Shown here: piece after piece, positions 1 through 7,061 of the stretch
Layout of the letters: every line of letters begins with the position of its first letter
How positions within the stretch are numbered: the stretch's first letter is position 1
Source: CALALP01 sp041855735
GTDB lineage: Bacteria; Bacillota; Clostridia; Lachnospirales; Lachnospiraceae
Length of the DNA stretch: 21,916 bases
Direction of reading: 5' to 3'
Assembly (NCBI GenBank): GCA_041855735.1
Contig: JBHAEV010000207.1
Location: forward strand, 1 to 21,916
Translations under genes and position numbers: made by a program
The notes under the pieces: model-generated
What the model was told of the DNA's origin: nothing
Seen by the model: the letters and a program-made list of their open reading frames with translations, nothing else
The model's database searches: none

Positions 1-423
1 ATTAAAATCCAGAGTAATCATCAGCGACTCTCTTTCCACCGACTGACCCGTCATCTCGTCATAACCGATGGATGTACCCATGATATTCTTGGAAACCAGT
101 TTCACCCTCTGCACGAACGGAATCTTAAAATGCATTCCCGGAGTGGTAACGGCACTCGGATATCCGAATGTCGTTACCACGGCATACTCGGAATCGCCGA
201 CCGTATAATATCCGCCATTAATCACACCGAACAGCAGGAACAGCAGAATGAACACGATGGAACCGATTTGTAAAAATTTTTTCACGGAGTTAAAACTGCC
301 GTTTTTCGGTGATTTCTTCGGGACCTCGCTTCCGTCTTCCCGAAATTCCGTTGCACTCTGTTTGCTCTCTTTGAACTGTTTACTGAAAACATTGCCAAAA
401 CCGAATTTGTTATCCTTACTCAT
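1..423 (-). CDS. SPFH/band 7 (HflK/HflC/stomatin-like) membrane protein, 3' end outside window
   Basis: Only the first 141 codons are present and the gene continues past the left edge. The start at 423 has a GAGGC-type Shine-Dalgarno a few bases upstream, and the gene overlaps the aroQ stop by 8 bases, so the two are probably translationally coupled. The N-terminal 45 or so residues are polar and likely cytoplasmic. One strong membrane segment follows at about residues 50-68 (IVFILLFLLFGVING). After it comes a band 7 type start: YYTVGDSEYAVVTTFG, then PGMHFKIPFVQRV, as in HflK/HflC and prohibitin-like proteins. Family members assemble large membrane rings and often modulate the FtsH protease. 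Which subfamily this is cannot be settled without the C-terminus. Confidence 0.85.
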   Translation of the reverse strand, partial: MSKDNKFGFGNVFSKQFKESKQSATEFREDGSEVPKKSPKNGSFNSVKKFLQIGSIVFILLFLLFGVINGGYYTVGDSEYAVVTTFGYPSAVTTPGMHFKIPFVQRVKLVSKNIMGTSIGYDEMTGQSVERESLMITLDFN

Positions 424-871
424 CTTCGCCTCTTTTTTTCTTTATGATTTCCGCCACATAGTCCATCGCCAGTTCATACCCGAAAATTCCGAGTCCGGTG
501 ATCTGACCGTCGCATACCGGCGCCGTCACGGAAATATGACGAAACTCTTCCCGCTTGTGAATATTGGAAATATGCACCTCCACTTTCGGGCAGGAAAGCA
601 CTTCCAAAGCATCCCGTACGGCATAGGAATAATGCGTGAATGCACCGGGATTGATGATCAGCGCATCGATCTTTTCAAGATGGGCATCCTGCAGTATATC
701 GATGATTTTACCCTCGTCATTGCTCTGAAATACCGTCACCTGTGCTCCGAGCGAACGGGCTTTGTTTTCCAGATTGGAAACCAATGTCCGATAATCCTGC
801 TTCCCGTATTGAGAAACATCACGAATCCCCAGAAAATTCAGATTCGGTCCGTTGATCACCCATATCTTCAT
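416..871 (-). CDS. aroQ: 3-dehydroquinate dehydratase, type II
   Basis: The enzyme dehydrates 3-dehydroquinate to 3-dehydroshikimate in the shikimate pathway and is normally a cytoplasmic dodecamer. The product is 151 residues, the normal family length. It opens with INGPNLNFLG, carries Tyr22 in the flexible lid where the catalytic tyrosine lies, has NPGAFTHYSYAVRDAL near the middle and EVHISNIHKREEFRH near residue 100; these are the type II signatures. The ATG at 871 is preferred over the in-frame TTG at 874 because AAGGAGG lies 8 bases upstream of the ATG. The ATG overlaps the rsmB stop (TGATG), indicating coupling. The lid reads IRDVSQYG rather than the usual REP..YG, a small deviation. 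Confidence 0.95.
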   Translation of the reverse strand: MKIWVINGPNLNFLGIRDVSQYGKQDYRTLVSNLENKARSLGAQVTVFQSNDEGKIIDILQDAHLEKIDALIINPGAFTHYSYAVRDALEVLSCPKVEVHISNIHKREEFRHISVTAPVCDGQITGLGIFGYELAMDYVAEIIKKKRGEDE

Positions 872-2235
872 CAATGCGTCCTCCTTAATTTGCCGATGAA
901 AAATCCGTCACAGCCATCCGACGGATAGAGCTGCAAAAACTCCTTCTTCGGTCGGATCAAACTCTCTTTGAAAAAATCGTGCTCCCGCAAATCCACCAAT
1001 TCAAAGTCCGTATGCATTTGCAAAAATTTTCGCAAATTGTCCTCATTTTCCTGCTTATGGATCGTACAGGTGCTGAACATCAATACTCCGCCGATTTTGA
1101 CATAGCGACACACATTGTTTAAAATCTCCAGTCCGATTTTTGCCAGTTCGGCGCAGGCCTCTTTGCTCATATTCAGCTTGATGTCCGGCTTGCCACCGAG
1201 CACCCCCAGTCCCGAACACGGCACATCGGCAATCACCACATCCGCAAGACCGGCAAAGGACGGATTGAATTCTTTGGCATCCGCAACTTTTATGCTGTAA
1301 TTGGTATAATCGAAACCTCTGATGTTTTCTTTTAAACGATCCGTTTTATCCGAAGAAATATCAAAAGCATGTACGAATCCGCTTCCCGACAAAATGTCCA
1401 GCGCATGCAATGTTTTTCCTCCGGGCGAGGCACAGACATCCATCACGACAAACTTCGGCCGAATATCCGCCAAAATACAGACCAGACTCCCGGAGGCATC
1501 CTGAATATATGCCCTGCGATCGATCAAAAAATCCAAATCCGTCACGGAGTCATACCCGTCAATCAACAGCACATCCGGATTGACTCTCGATCTCTTTGCC
1601 GAAATTCCCTGTGCACGAATCTCTTCCATCAACGCATCGGTACCGGTTTTGGATTGATTGACACGAATGCTCAGCGGTCTGTCTTCCAAAAAAGCCGCAA
1701 GATTTTCATGCAAACCCGTTTCATCCATTTCCGCCGAAAAGACATCGATGATCCATTTCGGCACGGAGTATCGAATATCCATGTCCGAAAGCACCAATTC
1801 TCCCTTGGACTTGGCGATATTTCGAAGCACTCCGTTGACAAATCCCTGAAATACGTCCAAACCGAAATGTTTTGCCAGTTTGACCGCCTCATCGCATACG
1901 GCGGAATCGGGAACCCTGTCCAGATGCAGGATCTGATACACGGAAAGGCGCAGAATCCCCCGGACCAACGGCTTTTGTTTTTTGACTTTTACCGAACTGA
2001 ACCGGTCGATCACCGTATCAATCTGATAAAGATATTCTATGGTTCCATGCAACAATCTCGTAATAAATCCCCTGTCCTTCTTATCCAGATAGGCGTACTT
2101 CTCCAATGCCATATTCACAACATCGTTCAGATACTCCCCTTCATCCGTGATGAGAAGCAGTGCCTTGAGTGCAATCGCCCTGGCATTGTCCCTGATGGAT
2201 TTTTCATCCACCTTTCCATACCGTTTTTTTTCCAT
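871..2235 (-). CDS. rsmB: 16S rRNA (cytosine-967-C5)-methyltransferase RsmB
   Basis: The protein transfers a methyl group from SAM to C967 of 16S rRNA. It is 454 residues. Residues about 15-140 form the NusB-like RNA-binding domain (DKKDRGFITRLLHGTIEYLY, then RGILRLSVYQILHLDRVP). The Rossmann methyltransferase domain follows: DVCASPGGKT at about 266-274 is the SAM loop, DVPCSGLG holds Cys340, and FSTCTIH holds the expected nucleophile Cys390. An upstream in-frame extension to 2325 exists but would overlap the preceding peptidase gene and has no family similarity. The ATG at 2235 has AGAGGA five bases upstream and lies 19 bases after the yugP-like stop. It is co-transcribed with its neighbours. 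Confidence 0.95.
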   Translation of the reverse strand: MEKKRYGKVDEKSIRDNARAIALKALLLITDEGEYLNDVVNMALEKYAYLDKKDRGFITRLLHGTIEYLYQIDTVIDRFSSVKVKKQKPLVRGILRLSVYQILHLDRVPDSAVCDEAVKLAKHFGLDVFQGFVNGVLRNIAKSKGELVLSDMDIRYSVPKWIIDVFSAEMDETGLHENLAAFLEDRPLSIRVNQSKTGTDALMEEIRAQGISAKRSRVNPDVLLIDGYDSVTDLDFLIDRRAYIQDASGSLVCILADIRPKFVVMDVCASPGGKTLHALDILSGSGFVHAFDISSDKTDRLKENIRGFDYTNYSIKVADAKEFNPSFAGLADVVIADVPCSGLGVLGGKPDIKLNMSKEACAELAKIGLEILNNVCRYVKIGGVLMFSTCTIHKQENEDNLRKFLQMHTDFELVDLREHDFFKESLIRPKKEFLQLYPSDGCDGFFIGKLRRTH

Positions 2236-2254
2236 TCTTTTCCTCTGTATCGGC

Positions 2255-2947
2255 TTACCTTCTGCGTCTGGAAAGAAGCACAAGTCGTAATAGCTGAAGC
2301 AACGATGCCGCCGCTGCCGCAACATAGGTCAATGCCGCCGCAAACAGCACCTTTCTTGCCGCGCGTTCTTCCTCTTCCGGAATAATCTGAATTTCCTTCA
2401 GCTGAGCCAATGCCCTTTGGGATGCATTGAACTCCACCGGCAATGTAACAATCTGAAACAGTACCGCTGCCAAAAAAAGCAGAATTCCGAGATTAATCAG
2501 CCAATAACCTCCCTGACCGAGTATCAATCCGAACATCACCAAAGGCCATGACAGCGTTCCGCCGAAGTTTGCCACCGGTACCATTGCCGAACGCAGATTG
2601 AGCGGAATATAACCTGTGTTGTCCTGTATCGCATGTCCGCATTCATGCGCCGCAACCGCAATCGCCGCAATGGAACCGGATTTATATATCCCCTCACTGA
2701 GCGAAACGGTTTTGGTGGCGGGATTGTAATGATCGGTCAGATTTCCGGCAATCTCTTCCACTCCGACATCAAAAATATTGTTGGCATGCAGTATGCGTAA
2801 CGCCACATCCCTTCCCGTCAATCCGCTCGCACTCCTGATCTTGGAATATTTGGAATACGTTCCCTTCAGTCTTGCCGATGCCAGCATGGTCAGTCCGATT
2901 CCGATAATTACCAAAATGTATGTCCAGTCAAATCCGTAATATCCCAT
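2255..2947 (-). CDS. yugP: YugP-type membrane zinc metallopeptidase
   Basis: This 230-residue integral membrane protein belongs to the putative neutral zinc metallopeptidase family typified by Bacillus YugP. The substrate is unknown. The first about 25 residues form a membrane helix. The zinc site HECGH lies at residues 101-105 (HExxH type), and the conserved LPVEFNAS segment lies in the C-terminal half between further hydrophobic helices. The C-terminus ends in an arginine-rich tail after an alanine/leucine-rich helix. The start at 2947 has a strong AAGGAGGGA Shine-Dalgarno. The gene follows fmt and precedes rsmB; in many clostridia these three genes occur together. It is the first gene after an internal promoter and a possibly structured leader. 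Confidence 0.9.
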   Translation of the reverse strand: MGYYGFDWTYILVIIGIGLTMLASARLKGTYSKYSKIRSASGLTGRDVALRILHANNIFDVGVEEIAGNLTDHYNPATKTVSLSEGIYKSGSIAAIAVAAHECGHAIQDNTGYIPLNLRSAMVPVANFGGTLSWPLVMFGLILGQGGYWLINLGILLFLAAVLFQIVTLPVEFNASQRALAQLKEIQIIPEEEERAARKVLFAAALTYVAAAAASLLQLLRLVLLSRRRR

Positions 2948-2962
2948 TTCTCCCTCCTTTAC

Positions 2963-3046
2963 GAGAACCTGTTTTCGTCACGAAAACATTTTTCCACGGC
3001 ACCGGCACCCGATGCCTTTTGCAATCTGTCCTTTATGCAAGTTCTC
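2963..3046 (-). promoter_or_regulatory. Candidate structured 5' leader of the yugP-rsmB-aroQ transcript
   Basis: The 5' untranslated region from the internal promoter is about 124 bases. In the minus-strand RNA, GAGAACTT (3046-3039) can pair with AGGTTCTC (2970-2963), an 8-bp helix with one G-U pair that closes immediately before the Shine-Dalgarno. Inside it lie a GGCAT/GTGCC hairpin and the perfect inverted repeat GTTTTCGTGACGAAAAC (2971-2987). The pairing is seen directly; a regulatory function is only inference, and chance complementarity is possible. It matches no riboswitch class that I recognise. Confidence 0.3.
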
Positions 3047-3077
3047 TTTTTTCTCCGCCGAGACAACCTGCATTGTT

Positions 3078-3106
3078 ATTATACCAACTTTTGAATCCGA
3101 ATGCAA
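3078..3106 (-). promoter_or_regulatory. Sigma-A type promoter upstream of yugP
   Basis: On the minus strand TTGCAT (3106-3101) and a perfect TATAAT (3083-3078) are separated by 17 bp. Transcription should start near 3071. The -35 box begins 29 bases after the fmt stop, so this is an internal promoter giving yugP, rsmB, aroQ and the SPFH gene expression independent of fmt. Confidence 0.75.
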
Positions 3107-3134
3107 AGTTTTCACCCTGTTTTCCCGTATAACC

Positions 3135-4040
3135 TTACAGCTTATATCCTCTCAGAAAACTTTCGGCATCCATCCGCTTTCTTCCTTCCAATTGCAGCTC
3201 AAGCACTTCCAGACATCCCTCTTTGCACGGAAAGAACAATCGGTTTCCCTTCGCAACCGCCTGCCCGGTTTCGCCCGGAATCTCCTCGGCGCAAACCCTC
3301 GCCTTCCAGATTCGAAGATTTTTCTCACCCAGAAAAGTATATGCACCCGGCCAGGGTGCGAATCCGCGCACCTTTCTCTCCAGTACAATCGCGCTTTCCG
3401 AAAAGTCCAATTTTCCGTCCTCTTTTCTCAACATCTTGGCATAGTCCGTGGTCATCTCACCCTGCGGAGTGCGGGATAAACTTCCGTTCTCCAGTCGGTA
3501 TAAGGTATCCACGATCGCCTCCGCCCCCAAAACCGCCAGTTTATCAAACAAGCTCCCCGAAGTTTCTTCCCGGTCAATGGCCGTTTCGTATTGTTTTAAA
3601 ATATCTCCGGTATCCAAACCCTCATCCATCATCATGGTGGTAATTCCGCTCTTTTCCTTTCCGTCCAGTATCGCCCATTGAATCGGAGCCGCACCGCGGT
3701 ATTCCGGCAATAAACTGGCATGGATATTGATGCAGCCGAACCTCGGAATTTCCAAAATCTCTTTCGGCAAAATCTTTCCGTACGCCACCACCACAAACAC
3801 ATCGGCATCACAATCTTTCAGTGTGCGAATCAATTCCTCATCCTTCATTCGCTTCGGAGTCAGCACCGGAATTCCGAGTTCCAATGCCGCTTCCTTGACC
3901 GGTGTCGCCTGCATTTCATGTCCTCTCCCCCTGGGTTTGTCCTCTCTTGTCAGCACCAAAGCGATTTCATGATTCTGTTTTGCCAATGCCCGAAGCGGCA
4001 ACACGCTGAAATCCGGCGTTCCCATAAATACAATTTTCAT
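3135..4040 (-). CDS. fmt: Methionyl-tRNA formyltransferase
   Basis: The enzyme formylates initiator Met-tRNA using 10-formyl-tetrahydrofolate. The product is 301 residues, close to the usual 310. It starts MKIVFMGTPDFSV and carries the folate/catalytic signature INIHASLLPEYRGAAPIQ (Asn105, His107) and the catalytic aspartate region MDEGLDTGDIL at about 139-148. The smaller C-terminal tRNA-binding domain follows from about residue 205. The ATG at 4040 is preceded by AAAAGGAGG at good spacing; an open frame further upstream has no fmt similarity. The usual partners def and priA are not adjacent here: upstream lies the alaS terminator, only 15 bases before the start codon. That leaves the source of fmt transcription unclear, either readthrough or a weak promoter. 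Confidence 0.96.
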   Translation of the reverse strand: MKIVFMGTPDFSVLPLRALAKQNHEIALVLTREDKPRGRGHEMQATPVKEAALELGIPVLTPKRMKDEELIRTLKDCDADVFVVVAYGKILPKEILEIPRFGCINIHASLLPEYRGAAPIQWAILDGKEKSGITTMMMDEGLDTGDILKQYETAIDREETSGSLFDKLAVLGAEAIVDTLYRLENGSLSRTPQGEMTTDYAKMLRKEDGKLDFSESAIVLERKVRGFAPWPGAYTFLGEKNLRIWKARVCAEEIPGETGQAVAKGNRLFFPCKEGCLEVLELQLEGRKRMDAESFLRGYKL

Positions 4041-4055
4041 CCGTTCCTCCTTTTG

Positions 4056-4084
4056 AAAAAACACGAGATCCGACGGATCTCGTG
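4056..4084 (-). terminator. Rho-independent terminator after alaS
   Basis: On the minus strand a 9-bp stem CACGAGATC/GATCTCGTG with a 5-base loop is followed at once by six U. It ends only 15 bases before the fmt start codon, so the fmt Shine-Dalgarno follows directly after the U-tract. It is either a leaky terminator or an attenuator for fmt. Confidence 0.85.
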
Positions 4085-4155
4085 CAGTATAAACATCCCT
4101 TCCGAAAAATCGTTGTTTCGGCAGTCCCGTTTGTTTGGAATCCTCCTCATTCGGC

Positions 4156-6789
4156 TCAGGCCAGCTGCGATTCCAAAACGGATTTTGCTTTTGCAAATGC
4201 TTCCTCAATCCCCGAAATATGGCTTCCGCCCGCCTGCGCCATATTCGGACGACCGCCGCCTCCTCCTCCGATGCAGCCTGCAATTGCTTTGACGATGTTT
4301 CCGGCATGCGCTCCCCTGGCAATCGCCGCATCTCCTGCCATTACCAGAAGCGTCACCTTGCCGTCCACTACGGAAGCCAGCACAACAACACCTCCACGGC
4401 ATTCCGTTTTCAGCTTGTCCCCAAGATTTCGAAGTTCCTGAATTTCAATTCCGTCCACCTTCATGGTAAGCAGAGAAATCCCCTGTACCTCGACCAGTTC
4501 TCTGTCGCTTTCTCCGAGCGCATTGTTTGCAAGTTTTGCTTTTAATTTCTCATTCTCCGACTTCATTGCCTTCAGTTCATCCTGCAATGCACGAACTTTG
4601 TCCAATGCGTCGAAAGTGTTGGACCGAAGCTCTGAAGCAACTTTGACAAACTCTTTTTCCAGATTCTCATAGTAGGCAATCAATCCGTCCCCGGTCAATG
4701 CCTCAATGCGGCGTACTCCTGCCGCAATACCCGCTTCCGAAACAATTTTAAAGAGCTTGATATCCCCGGTGTTTTCCACATGCGTTCCGCCGCAGAGTTC
4801 CCTGGAGAAATCTTCCATGCTGACCACTCTCACGCTCTCGCCGTATTTTTCTCCGAACAATGCCGTCGCCCCGGACTTCTTCGCTTCCTCGATATTCATA
4901 ATCTCGGTTCGAACCGGAAGTGCCGCGGCAATCTCATCTCTTACAATGCTTTCCACCTTCTCCAGTTCTTCCTGCGTCAATGCCGCAAAATGGGTAAAGT
5001 CGAAACGAAGTCTTTGCGAACTTACAAGGCTTCCCGCCTGCTCCACATGATTGCCCAGCACCAGCTTGAGCGCCTTGTGCAGCAAATGTGTGCAGCTGTG
5101 GTTTCTGGCGGTATCTCTTCGGTTTTTCTCATTCACCTTCAGGGTAACCACATCGTCCATGCGAATCATTCCGGATTCCATATAGCCGACATGCCCGATC
5201 TTCTCTCCCTGCAGGGCGATGGTATCTTCTACGACAAATACGCCGTTCTTCCCTTCAATGCGGCCGATATCCGCACTCTGACCGCCCATCGTCGCATAGA
5301 ACGGAGTGGCGTCCACCAAAATCGTTCCGTGATCCCCCTCTGTCAACGCCTGTACAATCTCGGTCTCGGTGGTCAGCGCAATCACGGTACCGATGTCTTC
5401 CAAACGATCGTAACCGTTGAATGTGCTTTTCAGGGAGGCATCCAAAGACTGATACACCGTCACATCCGCTCCCATATAATTCGTGGTCTTCCTTGCCGCT
5501 CTCGCCGCTTCCCGTTGCGCCTTCATCGCACGATGGAAACCCTCTTCATTGATGGTAATCCCTTTTTCGGCAACAATTTCTCTGGTCAGATCCAGAGGAA
5601 AACCGTAGGTATCGTAGAGCTTGAACGCATCCTCCTCGCTCATGATCTTTTCCCCGGATAAAATCAGTCTTTCCTCGATTTCATTTAGAATATTCAGACC
5701 CTGCTCGATGTTTTTGTAAAACTTATTTTCTTCTTCGGTCAGAACCTTGAGAATCATCTCTTTACGGTCTTCCAGTTCCGGATATCCGTCCTTACTCAGT
5801 GCAATCACCGTCGTTGCCAGATCCGCCAGAAAGGTATTTCGGATTCCAAGCATCTTTCCGTGTCTTGCCGCACGGCGCAACAGCCTTCGAAGCACATATC
5901 CCCTGCCTTCGTTGCTCGGCATGATTCCGTCCGAAATCATAAAGGTACAGGAACGGATGTGGTCGGTGATCAGACGAAGAGAAATGTCCTTGGTTTCATC
6001 CTCTTTGTAACGAACTCCCGCAATACTTGCCACTCTGTGCAAAAGCGCGGATATCGTATCAATCTCAAAGATGGAACCGACATCCTGAACAACGACCGCC
6101 AAACGTTCCAGTCCCATGCCGGTATCGATGTTCTTGTTCGTCAGTTCCGTGTAATTGCCCTTTCCGTCACTTTCAAACTGGGTAAAAACATTGTTCCATA
6201 CTTCGATAAATCGATCGCCGTCGGAACCCACATACTCGTCCTTGCCGTATTTTTCTCCGCGATCATAATACACTTCGGAACACGGACCGCACGGACCGGA
6301 TCCATGCTCCCAGAAATTATCCGCTTTGCCGAAACGATAGATCCGATCCGCGGCAATCCCGATTTCCTTGTTCCAGATCTCAAATGCCTCGTCGTCCTCT
6401 TCATAAACCGACGGATACAGTCTGTCCGGAGAAAGTCCCACAACCTCCGTCAGAAACTCCCATGTGAAACGTATCGCCTCATGCTTGAAATAATCTCCGA
6501 AGGAAAAATTTCCGAGCATCTCGAAAAAAGTACCGTGACGCGCCGTTTTTCCGACATTATCGATATCACCGGTACGAATGCATTTCTGGCAGGTTGCAAC
6601 TCTGGTTCTCGGCGGAATTTCCTGCCCCGTGAAATACGGCTTGAGCGGCGCCATTCCCGCATTGATTAAAAGCAGACTTTTATCATTGTGAGGTACCAAA
6701 GAAAAGCTCGGCAATATCAGATGTCCCTGTTTTTCAAAATAATCCAGAAACATCTGTCTGATTTGATTTACACCCAATGTCTTACTCAT
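4156..6789 (-). CDS. alaS: Alanyl-tRNA synthetase
   Basis: The enzyme charges tRNA-Ala and hydrolyses mischarged Ser- and Gly-tRNA-Ala. The length of 877 residues is typical for bacterial AlaRS. The class II catalytic core is at the N-terminus (RVATCQKCIRTGDIDNVG, then RHGTFFEMLGNFSFGDYF). The editing domain carries both zinc/substrate motifs, HSCTHLLH near residue 563 and CGGTHVENTGD near residue 664. A C-Ala domain ends in the glycine-rich run GGGGGGRPNMAQAGG. The start at 6789 has GGGAG nine bases upstream. The gene lies 19 bases after a small membrane-protein gene, probably in the same transcript. I found no T-box leader motif upstream, so control by uncharged tRNA of the usual type is not supported. 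Confidence 0.98.
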   Translation of the reverse strand: MSKTLGVNQIRQMFLDYFEKQGHLILPSFSLVPHNDKSLLLINAGMAPLKPYFTGQEIPPRTRVATCQKCIRTGDIDNVGKTARHGTFFEMLGNFSFGDYFKHEAIRFTWEFLTEVVGLSPDRLYPSVYEEDDEAFEIWNKEIGIAADRIYRFGKADNFWEHGSGPCGPCSEVYYDRGEKYGKDEYVGSDGDRFIEVWNNVFTQFESDGKGNYTELTNKNIDTGMGLERLAVVVQDVGSIFEIDTISALLHRVASIAGVRYKEDETKDISLRLITDHIRSCTFMISDGIMPSNEGRGYVLRRLLRRAARHGKMLGIRNTFLADLATTVIALSKDGYPELEDRKEMILKVLTEEENKFYKNIEQGLNILNEIEERLILSGEKIMSEEDAFKLYDTYGFPLDLTREIVAEKGITINEEGFHRAMKAQREAARAARKTTNYMGADVTVYQSLDASLKSTFNGYDRLEDIGTVIALTTETEIVQALTEGDHGTILVDATPFYATMGGQSADIGRIEGKNGVFVVEDTIALQGEKIGHVGYMESGMIRMDDVVTLKVNEKNRRDTARNHSCTHLLHKALKLVLGNHVEQAGSLVSSQRLRFDFTHFAALTQEELEKVESIVRDEIAAALPVRTEIMNIEEAKKSGATALFGEKYGESVRVVSMEDFSRELCGGTHVENTGDIKLFKIVSEAGIAAGVRRIEALTGDGLIAYYENLEKEFVKVASELRSNTFDALDKVRALQDELKAMKSENEKLKAKLANNALGESDRELVEVQGISLLTMKVDGIEIQELRNLGDKLKTECRGGVVVLASVVDGKVTLLVMAGDAAIARGAHAGNIVKAIAGCIGGGGGGRPNMAQAGGSHISGIEEAFAKAKSVLESQLA

Positions 6790-6808
6790 GTTTTTTGACT
6801 CCCGTAGT

Positions 6809-6937
6809 TTAATTTTTGTCCTGACGATCTTTATTTTCTCTCAGCTTTTTTCCGATCAGAATACCCGCAAATGCCATGCAGCCGAAGAAGACTGCGGTGA
6901 TTGCCGTCCTTATAATTGCACCGATTACCGCCAACAT
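6809..6937 (-). CDS. Small membrane protein (42 aa) upstream of alaS
   Basis: This short gene encodes 42 residues: a hydrophobic helix (about residues 2-29, AVIGAIIRTAITAVFFGCMA then FAGILIG) followed by a strongly charged tail (KKLRENKDRQDKN). A strong Shine-Dalgarno, GGGGAGGAA, lies 5-7 bases before the ATG. That supports real translation and suggests a single-pass protein with the basic tail in the cytoplasm. It ends 19 bases before alaS and is probably the first gene of that transcript. I do not recognise the family and assign no function. The evidence is ribosome binding site, composition and position; homologues were not searched. Confidence 0.7.
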   Translation of the reverse strand: MLAVIGAIIRTAITAVFFGCMAFAGILIGKKLRENKDRQDKN

Positions 6938-6993
6938 CAAAATTCCTCCCCTGTAACGTATTTCTCAAAAGTTTCCGACTCCGTGCGTTCGGA

Positions 6994-7020
6994 TTCAATA
7001 GTATATGCCCTTCTATTGAA
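6994..7020 (-). promoter_or_regulatory. Inverted repeat over a putative -10 box upstream of the small ORF/alaS
   Basis: TTCAATAG and CTATTGAA form a perfect 8-bp inverted repeat with an 11-base centre. On the minus strand the centre and right arm contain GCATATACT, a fair -10 box (TATACT); a matching -35 is weak and would fall in the tail of the cstA terminator. The repeat could be an operator for a dimeric regulator or a hairpin near the transcript start. Both roles are inference. Confidence 0.4.
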
Positions 7021-7055
7021 AAAACACCTTGCTACATTCTATCATAGCAAGGTGT
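7018..7055 (-). terminator. Rho-independent terminator after cstA
   Basis: On the minus strand ACACCTTGCTA pairs perfectly with TAGCAAGGTGT (11 bp) around a 10-base loop, followed by a run of U. It starts seven bases past the cstA stop and insulates cstA from the alaS transcript. Confidence 0.9.
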
Positions 7056-7061
7056 ATAAAT

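Noticed and set aside
2236..2325. A longer N-terminus for RsmB starting at 2325
   Set aside because: It would overlap the preceding peptidase gene, has no ribosome binding site and lacks family similarity; the ATG at 2235 has a suitable site.
1369..2385. A 338-codon plus-strand open frame opposite rsmB
   Set aside because: It is antisense to a clearly conserved methyltransferase and shows no domain or ribosome binding site.
4041..4331. N-terminal extension of Fmt reading upstream to 4331
   Set aside because: It runs through the alaS terminator and into the alaS coding region in another frame. The ATG at 4040 matches the family start and has AAAAGGAGG.
6790..7061. T-box riboswitch upstream of alaS
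   Set aside because: No T-box antiterminator sequence (AGGGTGGNACCGCG-like) or specifier-loop layout is present. The region holds a small gene, an inverted repeat and the cstA terminator.
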